NCBI GenBank assembly: GCA_020723285.1 | Contig: DYJE01000001.1 | Coordinates: 373,509-437,508, forward strand | Direction of reading: 5' to 3' | Length of the DNA: 64,000 nt | From: Desulforapulum autotrophicum | GTDB lineage: Bacteria > Desulfobacterota > Desulfobacteria > Desulfobacterales > Desulfolunaceae | In this document: positions 42,548 to 51,750 of the stretch, piece by piece | Numbering within the stretch: the stretch's first letter is position 1 | Layout of the letters: every line of letters starts with the position of its first letter | Program-made: the position numbers and the translations under genes | Notes under the pieces: generated by a model | What the model was told of the DNA's origin: nothing | What the model saw: the letters and a program-made list of their open reading frames with translations, nothing else | The model's database searches: none

Positions 42548-43303
42548 CTACACGGAACCCTTCCTGAACACATAAACCGCCCAGCCCAGGGTTTCCCTTC
42601 CCCACTTCAGATACGCGTTCTTCCCCTCACGCACCCGCTTCAAAACGGCCGCAACATCCGGATCATCAAGGTGGTCACCCGCCCAGGTTTCCGCTGCAAA
42701 CCACTGCAACCCTTCATACCGGTCCCAGTCGTCCTGACTGCTCACAAGGGTGTAAACAAGCTCCAGTCCAAACTCCCGTCCGGCCTCGGCATTCTGATCA
42801 TGGGTTCCAAAGTCGTTCCGTTCCGCTTCGATCGCCTCCAGGTATTCCCTTTCCGGTTCTCGCCGCCAGTAAGGTTCACCCACAACGATCCAGCTGTCCT
42901 TCGCCGCCATCTTCCGGAGCGCGTCCAGCGTTCCCCGATGCCCGCCATAAATCCAGCTCGCGCCGATGCAGGCTACCAGATCAAAGCTCTCCAAAGTCTC
43001 CGGAGCATATTTGGCCCCGTCCATCTCCAGCACATGGAGCCGGGCTTCCGGAACACGCTCCTGATGCTTCCTGCTGACATCGTCAATGAAATAGGGAGAC
43101 AAATCAACACCTGTCCCTGTTATATGCGGATACCGTTCTGCAAGCCGGATGAGAAACTCACCCTTTCCTGTGGCGATATCAAGCACCCTCGCCCCGGGTT
43201 CAAGTGAAAAGAGCGTGATCAGCTGATCCAGCTTCTCAACACTCATCGGGTTGCAGACTGTGTGATTCAGATGGGTGATGTTAAAAAATTTCCACATGTC
43301 CAT
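42548..43303 (-). CDS. class I SAM-dependent methyltransferase
   Basis: The 251-residue protein has the SAM-binding motif VLDIATGKGEFLIRLAERYP, then GTGVDLSPYFID and VACIGASWIYGGHRGTLDAL. Motif VGEPYW follows. The C-terminal part has many Trp, Tyr and Glu residues. GGAGGT lies 6 bases before ATG 43303. The methyl acceptor is not indicated by the sequence. Confidence 0.85.
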   Translation of the reverse strand: MDMWKFFNITHLNHTVCNPMSVEKLDQLITLFSLEPGARVLDIATGKGEFLIRLAERYPHITGTGVDLSPYFIDDVSRKHQERVPEARLHVLEMDGAKYAPETLESFDLVACIGASWIYGGHRGTLDALRKMAAKDSWIVVGEPYWRREPEREYLEAIEAERNDFGTHDQNAEAGREFGLELVYTLVSSQDDWDRYEGLQWFAAETWAGDHLDDPDVAAVLKRVREGKNAYLKWGRETLGWAVYVFRKGSV

Positions 43304-43408
43304 GGGTCTACCTCCACAATCTTTCACAGCTCAACGGTCAAGCCAGTCCCCGCCAGCCTTGAATTTTAATTTATATGGACGTTTCACAGCATCCCGACCA
43401 GCTGCCCG

Positions 43409-44035
43409 CTATGCATTGGACCTTCGATATAGCGCCAAAAACACTGCCAGCGACAGCAATGCCGATGCACATGCCCGGTTTAGTTTGCGTAAACCCCTGA
43501 TGGTCAGAAACCGGGCCGCTTGCGCACCCCCTGTTGCATAGCAGGCCATGACAATAATATCCTGCACGGCCGTAAGCACGGCGAGAATGACATATTGGAG
43601 CGCCTGGGGTTCTGCGGTGTTGATAAATTGCGGCAGAAAAGCGGAAAAAAACAACAAACCTTTAGGGTTGGAGAGTGCCACCAAAAGGCTTCGGAAAAAT
43701 GCCTTTGACGCCGTCGAACTGGGGTTGTGGATGTTCGACGTCAGTTCGGAAGGTTGATGAAACCACAGCTGTACCGCAAGCCATGCAAGATAGAGAACAC
43801 CCACCCATTTGACGATTGAAAACAGGGCTTCGGATGCAGACAGCAACGCCCCCAACCCCACCGCCACCCCGCCGATCAGCAGAAGATCGGAAAGCGCGGC
43901 ACCCAGAATACCCATAACCGTGATTCGCCAGTTGCGGGATGTCCCGTTTGCCAGCGCCAAAAGCATGGTAGGCCCCGGGATAATAGTCACTGCAAAACAT
44001 GCGGCAAAATAAAGGCAGATGGTGGAAAGTGTCAT
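43409..44035 (-). CDS. LysE/RhtB family amino acid exporter
   Basis: The 208-residue protein has five to six membrane helices and the family opening LYFAACFAVTIIPGPTMLLALANGTSRNWR. NPKGLLFFSAFLPQFI follows in the fourth helix region. These proteins export amino acids or homoserine lactones. The start at 44035 gives the canonical N-terminus; the frame is open to 44155. Confidence 0.9.
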   Translation of the reverse strand: MTLSTICLYFAACFAVTIIPGPTMLLALANGTSRNWRITVMGILGAALSDLLLIGGVAVGLGALLSASEALFSIVKWVGVLYLAWLAVQLWFHQPSELTSNIHNPSSTASKAFFRSLLVALSNPKGLLFFSAFLPQFINTAEPQALQYVILAVLTAVQDIIVMACYATGGAQAARFLTIRGLRKLNRACASALLSLAVFLALYRRSNA

Positions 44036-44054
44036 TTTTCGGGCCCTTAAGGTT

Positions 44055-44519
44055 TCAATATATGAGATTGGGATTCCTGGTGATATAATCCCTGGCCCAG
44101 ATAGCCAGCCTGTATGAGACTTTTTTGCCGTTTTCAACAAGACCCGTTTTGACAAGTATTTTATTTGCCAGCAACCATTCAGCGCGCAGATCTTCTATGG
44201 AAAGAGAGATTTCCCGTCTCTCATCATTTACAAACTTACTTAAAATATGTTTGTCATGAGGTTTTAATTCCCGAACAATTTTTACCAGTTTTTTGGAATA
44301 GATTTTCTCCATAAACAACCCGAACACCCAGTCAATGAATATGACCAGAGGCTGGAATATCGACAAAGATAAAACAAATCCAAAAAAAACAACCCAAACT
44401 GTATGATTGCCCGAAACAAAACCCGCCAGATCACCATCCATTCGCAGCGTTGAAAAAATCCAAAGAACAGTTTGTGTCAACCACAAAAATTGAGCCAATC
44501 GAGTTATCATCTTAATCAT
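44055..44519 (-). CDS. SieB-like two-helix membrane protein
   Basis: The roughly 154-residue protein has two membrane helices (LAQFLWLTQTVLWIF and VFFGFVLSLSIFQPLVIFIDWVFGLF). A cytoplasmic tail follows: KIVRELKPHDKHILSKFVNDERREISLSIEDLRAEWLLANKILVKTG. This layout resembles superinfection exclusion protein B of prophages, with two helices and then a domain containing an L-x4-K-x-I-L-x-x-F pattern. The start is uncertain: ATG 44519 was chosen and GTG 44579 is possible. It neighbours a dGTPase across a 230-base gap, in AT-rich DNA. The resemblance is by eye only. Confidence 0.5.
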   Translation of the reverse strand: MIKMITRLAQFLWLTQTVLWIFSTLRMDGDLAGFVSGNHTVWVVFFGFVLSLSIFQPLVIFIDWVFGLFMEKIYSKKLVKIVRELKPHDKHILSKFVNDERREISLSIEDLRAEWLLANKILVKTGLVENGKKVSYRLAIWARDYITRNPNLIY

Positions 44520-44811
44520 AAATTCAACAAAACCATAGATTATACATATTAATGTTCGGTGTCCTCTGAACTCGGACACGGCGAACCTCCAATATAGTTT
44601 AGGTCATCCAACCAAGCATGAATATTGATGAGAATAAATCCTTTTGGACAATAGCATCCCTCATTTTTAGAGAATTATTTATTAGGTTCACGTTAATTAA
44701 TACGGGCCACGCTAAAACAACAATCGGTTAACATAACCTACGCCAATATAATAGCTTCATAATTATGGCCACTCACCTTCTATCCATATTCGTTATGATT
44801 TTGGAATATAA

Positions 44812-46137
44812 TTAGACGCCCATTCCACCAATTTGTTTTGCCATATGGGTCGCATAGTTGTCAGTCATTCCAGATATGTAATCTGTAGCTTTCAGTAGTG
44901 ACTTATATAAATCATTCCCTTTTTTTGGAGCGTTAATTCCCATCATAGCAAGAACTCTTGAGCTCTTATAAGAAATTTTTTCCCCAGACAGAACCTGCTC
45001 TCTTACTGCAGAACAAAAAGCGTTAAGAAGAATCCCTATTACTGTATAACACCCGATTTCAAGTTCAATTTTTCTTGGTTCATTAAACACTTTTTCTCTG
45101 GATAATTTTTTGGCTGCATCAAGCGGAGATTTGATTTGTGCATCACTATCATTTATCAAATCACCCTCAAACTTTCCTTCCATAATTTTTTTATAATTTT
45201 TTGTAAAGGATCCAACCACCCCGTCTATTGCCGTACCAATAGCTTTGGCTCGAATAAATGACATTTTTCTTCTATTTGATATTCCAGAATCAATTATATC
45301 TCTGTAATGATTATCTTTTTCGCAGAGACCTTCAAGAGTTTCTTTGATTTCATGGTAAGAAAGTATGTTCATTTCATGAGCATCTTCAAGATCAAGAATT
45401 CTATAACAAATATCATCTGCTGCCTCTGCAAGATAGGCTAAAGGGTGGCGATAATATAGATGATGATCTTTTTTTATTAGCTTAACCTCTTCTGAAATTT
45501 GTTTTAAGTAATCGATTTCTGACTGGAAACAACAAAATTTTTTAATTTTTTTTGTTTCCATTGAAGTCCAAGGGTATTTTAACATCGAAGCTAAAGTGGC
45601 ATATGTCAGTCTCATGCCTCCATCATCGACGTTATACTCAAGCCTGGTAAGTATCCTGAAACCTTGAGCATTTCCTTCAAAATTTTTAAAATCATCTTGG
45701 TGTGCTTCGCTAAGACCTTCCAAAATGCGAGCGTTGTCCGAATGTGAAAACCAAGATTTTATTGCTTCTTCACCGGCATGCCCAAATGGGGGGTTACCAA
45801 TGTCATGTGACAAGCAAGCAGCCTGCAATATTTGACCAATTTGGGTAGGATGTATATTTTTAGGCAAGTCATCCGCTATTTTTTCAGCACACCTAATCCC
45901 TAAGCTTCTGCCAACACTCGCAACCTCTATGCTATGTGTTAATCTTGTGTGAACATGATCATTTTGAGCTAACGGATGAACTTGTGTTTTTTTACCTAAT
46001 CTTCGAAAAGAGCTTGAAAAAATGATTCTATCACAATCTTTATGGAAACTTGTTCTTCCAGGATCTTTTTCATCAGGCCATTTCTCTGCCCCAAACCTTT
46101 TTGAGCAGAGAAGATCATTCCAATTCATTTTATTCAT
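44812..46137 (-). CDS. dgt: deoxyguanosinetriphosphate triphosphohydrolase (dGTPase)
   Basis: The 441-residue HD-superfamily enzyme hydrolyses dGTP to deoxyguanosine and triphosphate. The ligands are His68 in RLTHSIEVASVGR, His111-Asp112 in LSHDIGNPPFGHAGEEAI and a later Asp in EAADDICYRILD. The opening SKRFGAEKW and RIIFSSSFRRLGKKTQV are typical of Dgt. Base composition is clearly more AT-rich than in the flanking genes, pointing to acquisition. Dgt-type enzymes can protect cells from phages by depleting dNTPs; that role here is an inference, supported by the SieB-like neighbour. Confidence 0.93.
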   Translation of the reverse strand: MNKMNWNDLLCSKRFGAEKWPDEKDPGRTSFHKDCDRIIFSSSFRRLGKKTQVHPLAQNDHVHTRLTHSIEVASVGRSLGIRCAEKIADDLPKNIHPTQIGQILQAACLSHDIGNPPFGHAGEEAIKSWFSHSDNARILEGLSEAHQDDFKNFEGNAQGFRILTRLEYNVDDGGMRLTYATLASMLKYPWTSMETKKIKKFCCFQSEIDYLKQISEEVKLIKKDHHLYYRHPLAYLAEAADDICYRILDLEDAHEMNILSYHEIKETLEGLCEKDNHYRDIIDSGISNRRKMSFIRAKAIGTAIDGVVGSFTKNYKKIMEGKFEGDLINDSDAQIKSPLDAAKKLSREKVFNEPRKIELEIGCYTVIGILLNAFCSAVREQVLSGEKISYKSSRVLAMMGINAPKKGNDLYKSLLKATDYISGMTDNYATHMAKQIGGMGV

Positions 46138-46780
46138 AACCCTCCTTGAATATAGAATTCATCCGACTGATATTATATGATTTATAAATATTAACCAAAA
46201 TCAGCATACCAAAATCTTCGTTGCTATCGGGTTGTATTTTGCTCCCTCAGCAATTATACCGAATTCTCCACATACTGCAGCAACCACGAATCGTTTTGTT
46301 CAGGAGATTGAAATAACAGGACGGATGTTGCGGAAAGCCTGAACCCGTCGTTGAAAACTGCGCCATGATGTCTCCTGTTCATTATCGCACAGGAATCCGG
46401 AACAAACAGTTTATCCACGTGGAATGAACGGGCAATTCCTGTCTGCCGGATTCGAATTGTCGCAATTAATGAGCCGGGCTTGGCCCCCCATAGACTGAGC
46501 CCGGGCGCACCTTCATTAATCAGGTTAAGTCGTTGATCCATAGCTGATTGACAAGGGGTTGTCCAGTAATTTTTTTTACCTTCTTCAACGTCTTTTCGCG
46601 GATGTATTCTTGACTGTTTTTATGGGAAAACACTGCCCGCGATGCTGGCAGCACACTGGATGATGACGGCTTTTTCTAAAAAGGAACGGGCGCTGCCCGC
46701 TCCTGCAGGGCATCTTCAGGTTCATCTATCATTGCTGCTTTCACGTCCGTTGCCGGTTTCAATGGCGGCCTGTGCCCGAT
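46138..46780. other. non-coding or decayed region
   Basis: I see no intact gene. A 95-codon frame on the minus strand (46541-46254) lacks a recognisable family or clear ribosome site. Inside it a second short frame starts with AGGAG-ATG (MAQFSTTGSGFPQHPSCYF), but ends after 38 codons. A fragment reading VKKITGQPLVNQ (near 46550-46600) matches a relic at 39745-39790. An imperfect GC-rich palindrome lies at about 46680-46703. Confidence 0.4.
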
Positions 46781-47047
46781 TTACGGACAGACCCCGATTC
46801 CGTCACAATCGAAATCCGCGCAATCGATGGAGGCGTCGCCATCGTTGGATATTCCGTCGGAACACGTAGCCTCTGTATTTTCAGCACCCGGACACGGACC
46901 CAGTCCACTGCAATTCCAATCGTCACAATCCGTAAAGCCGTCACCGCCATTGTCCTTACCGTCCGAACACCTTGACACTGTGTTTTCAGCCACGGCACAA
47001 GCGCCTTGCCCGGTGCAGTCCGTATCGTTGCAGTTTAGGGGTATCAC
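46781..47047 (-). pseudogene. fragment of a Cys-rich repeat protein
   Basis: The 88 codons contain tandem copies of a Cys/Asp repeat: CSDGKDNGGDGFTDCDDWNC and CSDGISNDGDASIDCADFDC, with a third partial copy, LNCNDTDC, in front. Such repeats (C-S-D-G-x-D-N-D-G-D-G-x-x-D-C) occur in surface or lipoprotein genes of deltaproteobacteria. There is no start codon of quality. In the adjacent frame the sequence upstream continues as ESIPKGDTP, so the gene is broken by at least one frameshift. The parent gene probably extended to the right. Confidence 0.6.
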
Positions 47048-47247
47048 CTTTCGGAATCGATTCCAGATTGCGGACGATATGGCGGAAAGCGATCAAAGGG
47101 CTCCCCTTTTTTGGCTGAAGTCACATCGTTATCCTTGATAAAACAAGAACTTTTTTCCCAAAGTGTCAAGGCTAAAATTGACTCAGGTCAATGACATGCA
47201 CTTTCACTCCGCGTATCCTTTTTTAAAAAAACTGCAAAGAGGTGCTT

Positions 47248-47856
47248 ATGAATTCAAAGAATGCGTGCAGCCAGTGCCCCGTCGATATTTCGGAAAAAGA
47301 TATTCTCGAAGCCATGACTGAGATCGGCGACTATCTTGACATCACACCGGCGGATTTCATCCTGATATATAAAACAGCCTATCAGCATGCGGTCCATCGC
47401 CTGGCCGGACATGTGAAGGCCGGAGACGTCATGAGCCGCCGGGTCATTTCTGCGTCTGAGGATACTTCGCTGAAAGAGGCGGCCCGGTTGATGGCCGAAA
47501 ACAACATCACAGGACTTCCGGTGATCGATCACGAGTCCCGGCTGGTGGGAGTCGTTTCCGAAAAGGATTTTTTACGGGAAGCCGGTATGGGCATGGACCT
47601 TTCGTTCATGTCGGTCATTGCCCGGTGCATGACGGACAGCGGCTGCAGAGTCTCATCCTTAAACAGCAGAAAAATCAGGGATATCATGACAGCTCCGGCG
47701 GTCACCGTATCTGAAAACACGTCCCTTTCAGAAATCGCCGACATCCTGAATGAAAGAAAAATCAACCGGGTTCCGGTCATCGGCATGAATTCAAAGCTTT
47801 GCGGTATCGTCACCCGGTCGGATATCGTGTCATCCTGTTGCGCGAAAATCGTTTGA
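47248..47856 (+). CDS. CBS-domain pair protein linked to HPP protein
   Basis: The 202-residue protein has an N-terminal Cys-containing helical part (CSQCPVDISEKDIL, about 1-60). Two CBS domains follow, about 62-120 (AGDVMSRRVISASEDTSLKEAARLM, ITGLPVID) and 142-200 (IRDIMTAPAVTVSENTSLSEIADIL, INRVPVIG). CBS pairs bind adenosine nucleotides and control a partner. The HPP membrane gene starts 12 bases later, so it is the likely partner. AGAGGTGC precedes ATG 47248. Confidence 0.88.
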   Translation: MNSKNACSQCPVDISEKDILEAMTEIGDYLDITPADFILIYKTAYQHAVHRLAGHVKAGDVMSRRVISASEDTSLKEAARLMAENNITGLPVIDHESRLVGVVSEKDFLREAGMGMDLSFMSVIARCMTDSGCRVSSLNSRKIRDIMTAPAVTVSENTSLSEIADILNERKINRVPVIGMNSKLCGIVTRSDIVSSCCAKIV

Positions 47857-47868
47857 AAGGGTTTTCCC

Positions 47869-48405
47869 ATGCCATACTTCAGCAAAATGAAAGGAATAAC
47901 AAAAAGCCCGCCCGCCGTGAAACCAGCCGAAATCATCTGGTCATGGATCGGCGCATTTTTCGGGATCATCCCCATGGCTTGTATGGACGACAGACTGTTC
48001 AGCCAGGGCGATGTTGTCATGGTCATCGGGTCATTCGGGGCAAGCGCGGTTCTGGTTTACGGAGCGATACGAAGCCCCCTTGCACAACCGAGGAATGTCC
48101 TTGGCGGCCATGTCATTTCCGCGCTGATCGGTGTCTCACTTTACAAACTGCTTCCCGGTCACCTGTGGCTTGCCTCGCCCCTGGCGGTTGCGACGTCCAT
48201 CGCCGCCATGCACGCCACCCGGACGCTTCATCCTCCAGGTGGTGCCACGGCCCTGATCGCCGTCACAGGAAGCCCGAAAATCCATGCCATGGGTTATCTG
48301 TACGCGGTGGTGCCTGTGGCCCTGGGCGCGCTGATCATGGTCTTCGTGGCCCTTCTCGTCAACAACCTGTCAAAACACAGGAGGTATCCCGAATTCTGGT
48401 GGTGA
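47869..48405 (+). CDS. HPP family integral membrane protein
   Basis: The 178-residue protein has four membrane helices and the family signature HATRTLHPPGGATALIA (HPP at 121-123). HPP proteins include nitrite transporters of plastids and cyanobacteria. A nitrite role here is only suggested by the family. The CBS protein just upstream forms a two-gene operon, the same coupling seen in proteins where CBS and HPP are fused. Confidence 0.85.
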   Translation: MPYFSKMKGITKSPPAVKPAEIIWSWIGAFFGIIPMACMDDRLFSQGDVVMVIGSFGASAVLVYGAIRSPLAQPRNVLGGHVISALIGVSLYKLLPGHLWLASPLAVATSIAAMHATRTLHPPGGATALIAVTGSPKIHAMGYLYAVVPVALGALIMVFVALLVNNLSKHRRYPEFWW

Positions 48406-48623
48406 CAAAAAATTTCGATCTTTTTCTGCAATAATTGTAGTTTTCTTTGGATACTTATCAATGAATCGAAGTGATTGCTATAATTCGCATGTTATGTTAC
48501 TTTTTTACAGCGTTTTTAAATCATGACAACAGCATGCGTATTACACATAAACTCCTGAATATATTTTCAATAAATTCGCAATTATTATAACGACATATTT
48601 TACCTGATACGAATAATGTCGGT
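48406..48623. other. AT-rich gap before the broken phosphatase gene
   Basis: The 218 bases show no gene, terminator or recognisable motif. They probably mark the boundary where the 5' part of the phosphatase gene was lost. Confidence 0.4.
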
Positions 48624-50281
48624 TTGCACGGTTTCAGAGGAAAGCTCTCTTCATTCCCAATAATCGGGCATCCGCTCGGGTATGGCATATATTACGGCAT
48701 CATGGTGGTCATGATGCTCTACAATCTTTTTTCTATACATCGGGATTCGGGACCGGGCCTATCTCTATTATGTTTTATTCATTTTTACCTTCACATGGGC
48801 CCAAATGTCGCTCAACGGGCTCGCGTATGAATATATCTGGTTCTCTTTTCCGACATGGTGGAACGTCAGTGTCGTATTCAGTATTTTTACCAGTCTGATC
48901 TTTATGCCCGCTTTCAGCCGGCAATTTCTCAATCTCAAGGTCAATGCCCCGATCCTTGATAAGATAGCACTTGCAGCCATGGCGGCGGCCGGTACCGGAG
49001 CAATCCTCTCGTTGTTTGTCCCCTATGCTCTCGGGGTTCGCCTGGTTGCGGTCCTGGGGGCCTCTGCGCCCCTCATTTTTCTCGTTGCGGGGATCATCTG
49101 CTGGAAAAAAGGCGTTCCCGCCGCCCGCTACTACACTATTGCATGGATTCTATATCTTACCGGCATTTTATTAATTTCGTTCCGGAACCTCGGTTTGTTA
49201 CCCCACATGTTTGTCACCACCTATTCGATTCAAATTGGCTCTGCCGTCGAGGTTATTTTACTTTCCCTCGGCCTCGCTGACAGAATCAATGTGATGCGCA
49301 GGGAAAAATTCATGGCCCAAAGGGAGGCGCTTTTATCACAAGCAAAAACGCTTGAGGCACAGGAGAAGCTGGTTATCAACCATAGGGAAATTGATAAATT
49401 AAAAGATGAAATGAACCTGAACCTGGAAAACAAAGTCAGGGAACGTACCGAGGAACTCAATTCAGCCATGGAAGAGCTTGTTTTAAAAAACGATCATATC
49501 ATGGACAGCATCAGGTATTCGAGAATCATCCAGAAAGCCATTCTTCCTGACCCGGAAAGGGTTAAAACCCTTCTGCCCCAGAGTTTTTTCATCTGGCAGC
49601 CCAGGGATCTGGTGGGCGGGGACACTTACTACTGTGAACGATTCGACACAGGTATCATTATTGTCATAATCGACTGCACTGGCCACGGCATACCCGGAGC
49701 TTTCATGACAATGCTTGCCAGTTCAGGCCTTCAGAGAATTGTAAGCGAAGAAAAAATTCTTGAGCCTGCGACAATCCTCAAACACATGAACCGCATCATC
49801 AAAACATCGCTGCGGCAAAAGGATGGCCATTCCAAATCCGACGATGGCCTGGACGCCGCCGTGTGTTTCTTTGAATTTGAATCCAGGGATCTTTTGTTTG
49901 CGGGGGCACGTCTTCATCTGTACTACATTGAAGATAATGCACTCCACACGATCAAAGGCGACAGCCAGAGCATCGGCTATGTGTCCTCCGATCTGTTATA
50001 CAAATTCACCACCCACCGTATCGCAAACGGTCATCGTGAAAAAAAATTCTATCTCTCAACCGACGGTTTTATCGATCAACATGGGCAGAGAAAACTACAA
50101 ACGTTTCGGCAGCAAACGGTTCAAGCAGATGCTCCTCAACCATCACGCCCTCTCCTTCGACAATCAGAAGGAAACCTTCCTCGCAGAGTTTGAAATCCAC
50201 AAAGGAGACAACCCCAGCGTGATGAACCTTCCCAAGATCGTTATACCCGGAAAAGACGATGAAGCGGATCAGGGACAATAA
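48624..50281 (+). pseudogene. 7TM-receptor/SpoIIE phosphatase gene broken by two frameshifts
   Basis: Read with two corrections, the gene encodes a 7TMR-DISM-type membrane part, a coiled coil (about 49310-49480) and a PP2C/SpoIIE phosphatase domain (VGGDTYYCERFDTGIIIVIIDCTGHGIPGAF, STDGFIDQ). At a run of six T (48727-48732) the frame shifts: MMLYNLF is followed in the next frame by LYIGIRDRAYLYY and then SLNGLAYEYIWF. At GGG (50083-50085) it shifts again: DQHG continues as GRENYKRFGSKRF. Each needs one base fewer to restore the frame. The 5' end is also incomplete: the usual extracellular domain is absent and a stop lies near 48585. Two sequencing errors are possible but would not explain the missing 5' part. 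Confidence 0.7.
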
Positions 50282-50312
50282 TAAAAGGCACACAAGAAAG
50301 GCACAAAATAAA

Positions 50313-50342
50313 AAGGCTCTTGAAGTTTCCTTCAAGAGCCTT
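50313..50342 (-). terminator. terminator of the tRNA-Glu gene
   Basis: AAGGCTCTTGAAG (50313-50325) pairs with CTTCAAGAGCCTT (50330-50342) around TTTC. On the minus strand it is followed by a T-rich tract. It lies 8 bases after the tRNA CCA end and is the host terminator left behind with the attachment site. Confidence 0.85.
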
Positions 50343-50349
50343 GATATTG

Positions 50350-50393
50350 TGGCGTCCCCAAGGGGATTCGAACCCCTGTCGTCGCCGTGAAAG
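50350..50393 (-). other. prophage attachment site: displaced 3' half of tRNA-Glu (TTC)
   Basis: On the minus strand the sequence from CTTTCAC (anticodon loop, anticodon TTC) through the T-arm, GGGGTTCGAATCCCC, to GGGGACGCCA is the 3' half of a tRNA-Glu gene with encoded CCA. To its right there is no D-arm or 5' acceptor strand; the sequence changes to unrelated AT-rich DNA. The expected 5' partner of the anticodon stem is also mismatched (CCGTT). This is the remnant left when a phage integrates into the 3' part of a tRNA and supplies a new 3' half. The intact tRNA-Glu should lie at the other end, beyond the window. Confidence 0.8.
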
Positions 50394-50540
50394 AACGGCA
50401 AACATCACCCTTAGATAAATAAATCAGATACTTATTCACACATAAATTTATGTTTTTCGCTTATAAAACATTATAATTTGTGTCCGAATTTGTGTCCAGA
50501 CATTACCAACTCAACAGCCATCTCCCCCAAGAAAGAAAGA

Positions 50541-50963
50541 CTATATTTTAGACAACTGAAAATGCATCCCGTCGGGCCGCGACCAGGACCCGCCCCAATC
50601 AAAACCGGCGTCCGTAAAACATTTTACAAGCTCTTTTGTCATCGCTGGCTTTTTCCCAAAACCATTCCATGCAGCGTTGATATCAATGGCGATGCCCCAT
50701 GAGTGCAACGACATGGACACAGCTCCGCGTTTCTTGCGGATATTGAAGCAGCCGTCCCATGTTTTCAGCTCACCCACAAGACCACGGTTGATGATGTTTT
50801 TAAATGCCTGCTCAAGAGGCTTGACCATATCCTGGTTGCAGTACACCTTTTTAGGAATAACCCCGATCTCAAGTGCCGTGGGAACGTCCCACACAACCAT
50901 GTTTTTCTGTAGCTCAGGGTCCCCGTATTTTTTTAAACAAGCCGATGATTTGACCATTTTCAT
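50541..50963 (-). CDS. phage endolysin, M15 family peptidase
   Basis: The 140-residue protein has the zinc site of VanY/M15 peptidases: His87 and Asp94 in SLHSWGIAIDIN and His134 in PDGMHFQ. It cuts the peptide cross-links of the host wall at lysis. It is the last prophage gene before the attachment site, and no holin or spanin is visible next to it. The downstream gap (50400-50540) is AT-rich and holds two copies of TTTGTGTCC near 50477 and 50490. Confidence 0.88.
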   Translation of the reverse strand: MKMVKSSACLKKYGDPELQKNMVVWDVPTALEIGVIPKKVYCNQDMVKPLEQAFKNIINRGLVGELKTWDGCFNIRKKRGAVSMSLHSWGIAIDINAAWNGFGKKPAMTKELVKCFTDAGFDWGGSWSRPDGMHFQLSKI

Positions 50964-50987
50964 TCCTTATATTCGTTTTGAGTTCAG

Positions 50988-51749
50988 CTACTCATGCCTC
51001 GGACACGAACTGAGTGTTGATAGATGTCTATTTTCGTCTGTTGACATGACAATGTTGTCAAAAATTTGCGTTGACTCAACAGTTGGGTTTGAATAACTGT
51101 TTGTCCCTGGGACTATTCTGTTCACGATACCCTCTGTTGTTGTTGGTACATTTACTAACCCCACCAGCACCCCGTCGATAAAAACAGAATGGTCCCCGGT
51201 CGTGTGATTCCATGCGAACTCGATAAAATATTCTGTGCCCTGCACCAGGGAGAACGGAAGGGTGATCACCACTCCGGCATCAGGCCAACCGTAGATAATC
51301 CCCCCACGGATGGCCAGAGTATCCGGCGTGGCCCCGACCTCAATGGATATCCCATACGGGTCAGCACGGGTCCCCTCGATGGTAATTACAGGGGCCTCAC
51401 CGGATGCCGCCGTGAATGTCACCACGGCATGGTAGATTGCCGGGCCACCGTAGACAATGGAGATAACCACACGTTGAGATGATCTCGCCGGAATGGTGAG
51501 CGGCGTTGAGGTGTCCGTTAAAATCCCGGCTGAATCGCCGGTCATGGCGACGGATGATATGGAGTCATTGACATCAGTACCGTTATGCAAGTAGACCGTG
51601 GCCCGTTTCTCGATAAGGGCACGACCGGCATCAATATTCCGCGCCTTGAGCGGTGTGAAGAGTTGCGCCTGATAATCCGTGACTCTATCAGCAACCCCGC
51701 CCATATAAGGTCCGATCTCGATTATCCCGTTTCCGGTCAGTTCAGCCAT
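50988..51749 (-). CDS. phage tail-associated protein, receptor-region type
   Basis: The 253-residue protein starts MAELTGNGIIEIG and is rich in Gly, Thr, Ile and Val, as expected for a beta-structured fibre or adhesin. The C-terminal half (SGEAPVITIEG, GWPDAGVVITLPFSLVQGTEYFIEFAWNHTTGDHSVFIDGVLVG) looks like a concanavalin-type lectin domain that would bind sugars. The first six residues match the neighbour at 51751. No database family recognised by eye. Confidence 0.6.
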   Translation of the reverse strand: MAELTGNGIIEIGPYMGGVADRVTDYQAQLFTPLKARNIDAGRALIEKRATVYLHNGTDVNDSISSVAMTGDSAGILTDTSTPLTIPARSSQRVVISIVYGGPAIYHAVVTFTAASGEAPVITIEGTRADPYGISIEVGATPDTLAIRGGIIYGWPDAGVVITLPFSLVQGTEYFIEFAWNHTTGDHSVFIDGVLVGLVNVPTTTEGIVNRIVPGTNSYSNPTVESTQIFDNIVMSTDENRHLSTLSSCPRHE

Positions 51750-51750
51750 A

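Noticed and set aside
46254-46541. 95-codon minus-strand frame right of the dGTPase
   Set aside because: It starts without a ribosome site and an internal frame has a better one, but neither shows a family; kept only as part of a decayed region.
50350-50400. Complete tRNA-Glu gene
   Set aside because: Only the 3' half from the anticodon loop is present; D-arm and 5' acceptor strand are missing, so it is an attachment-site remnant.
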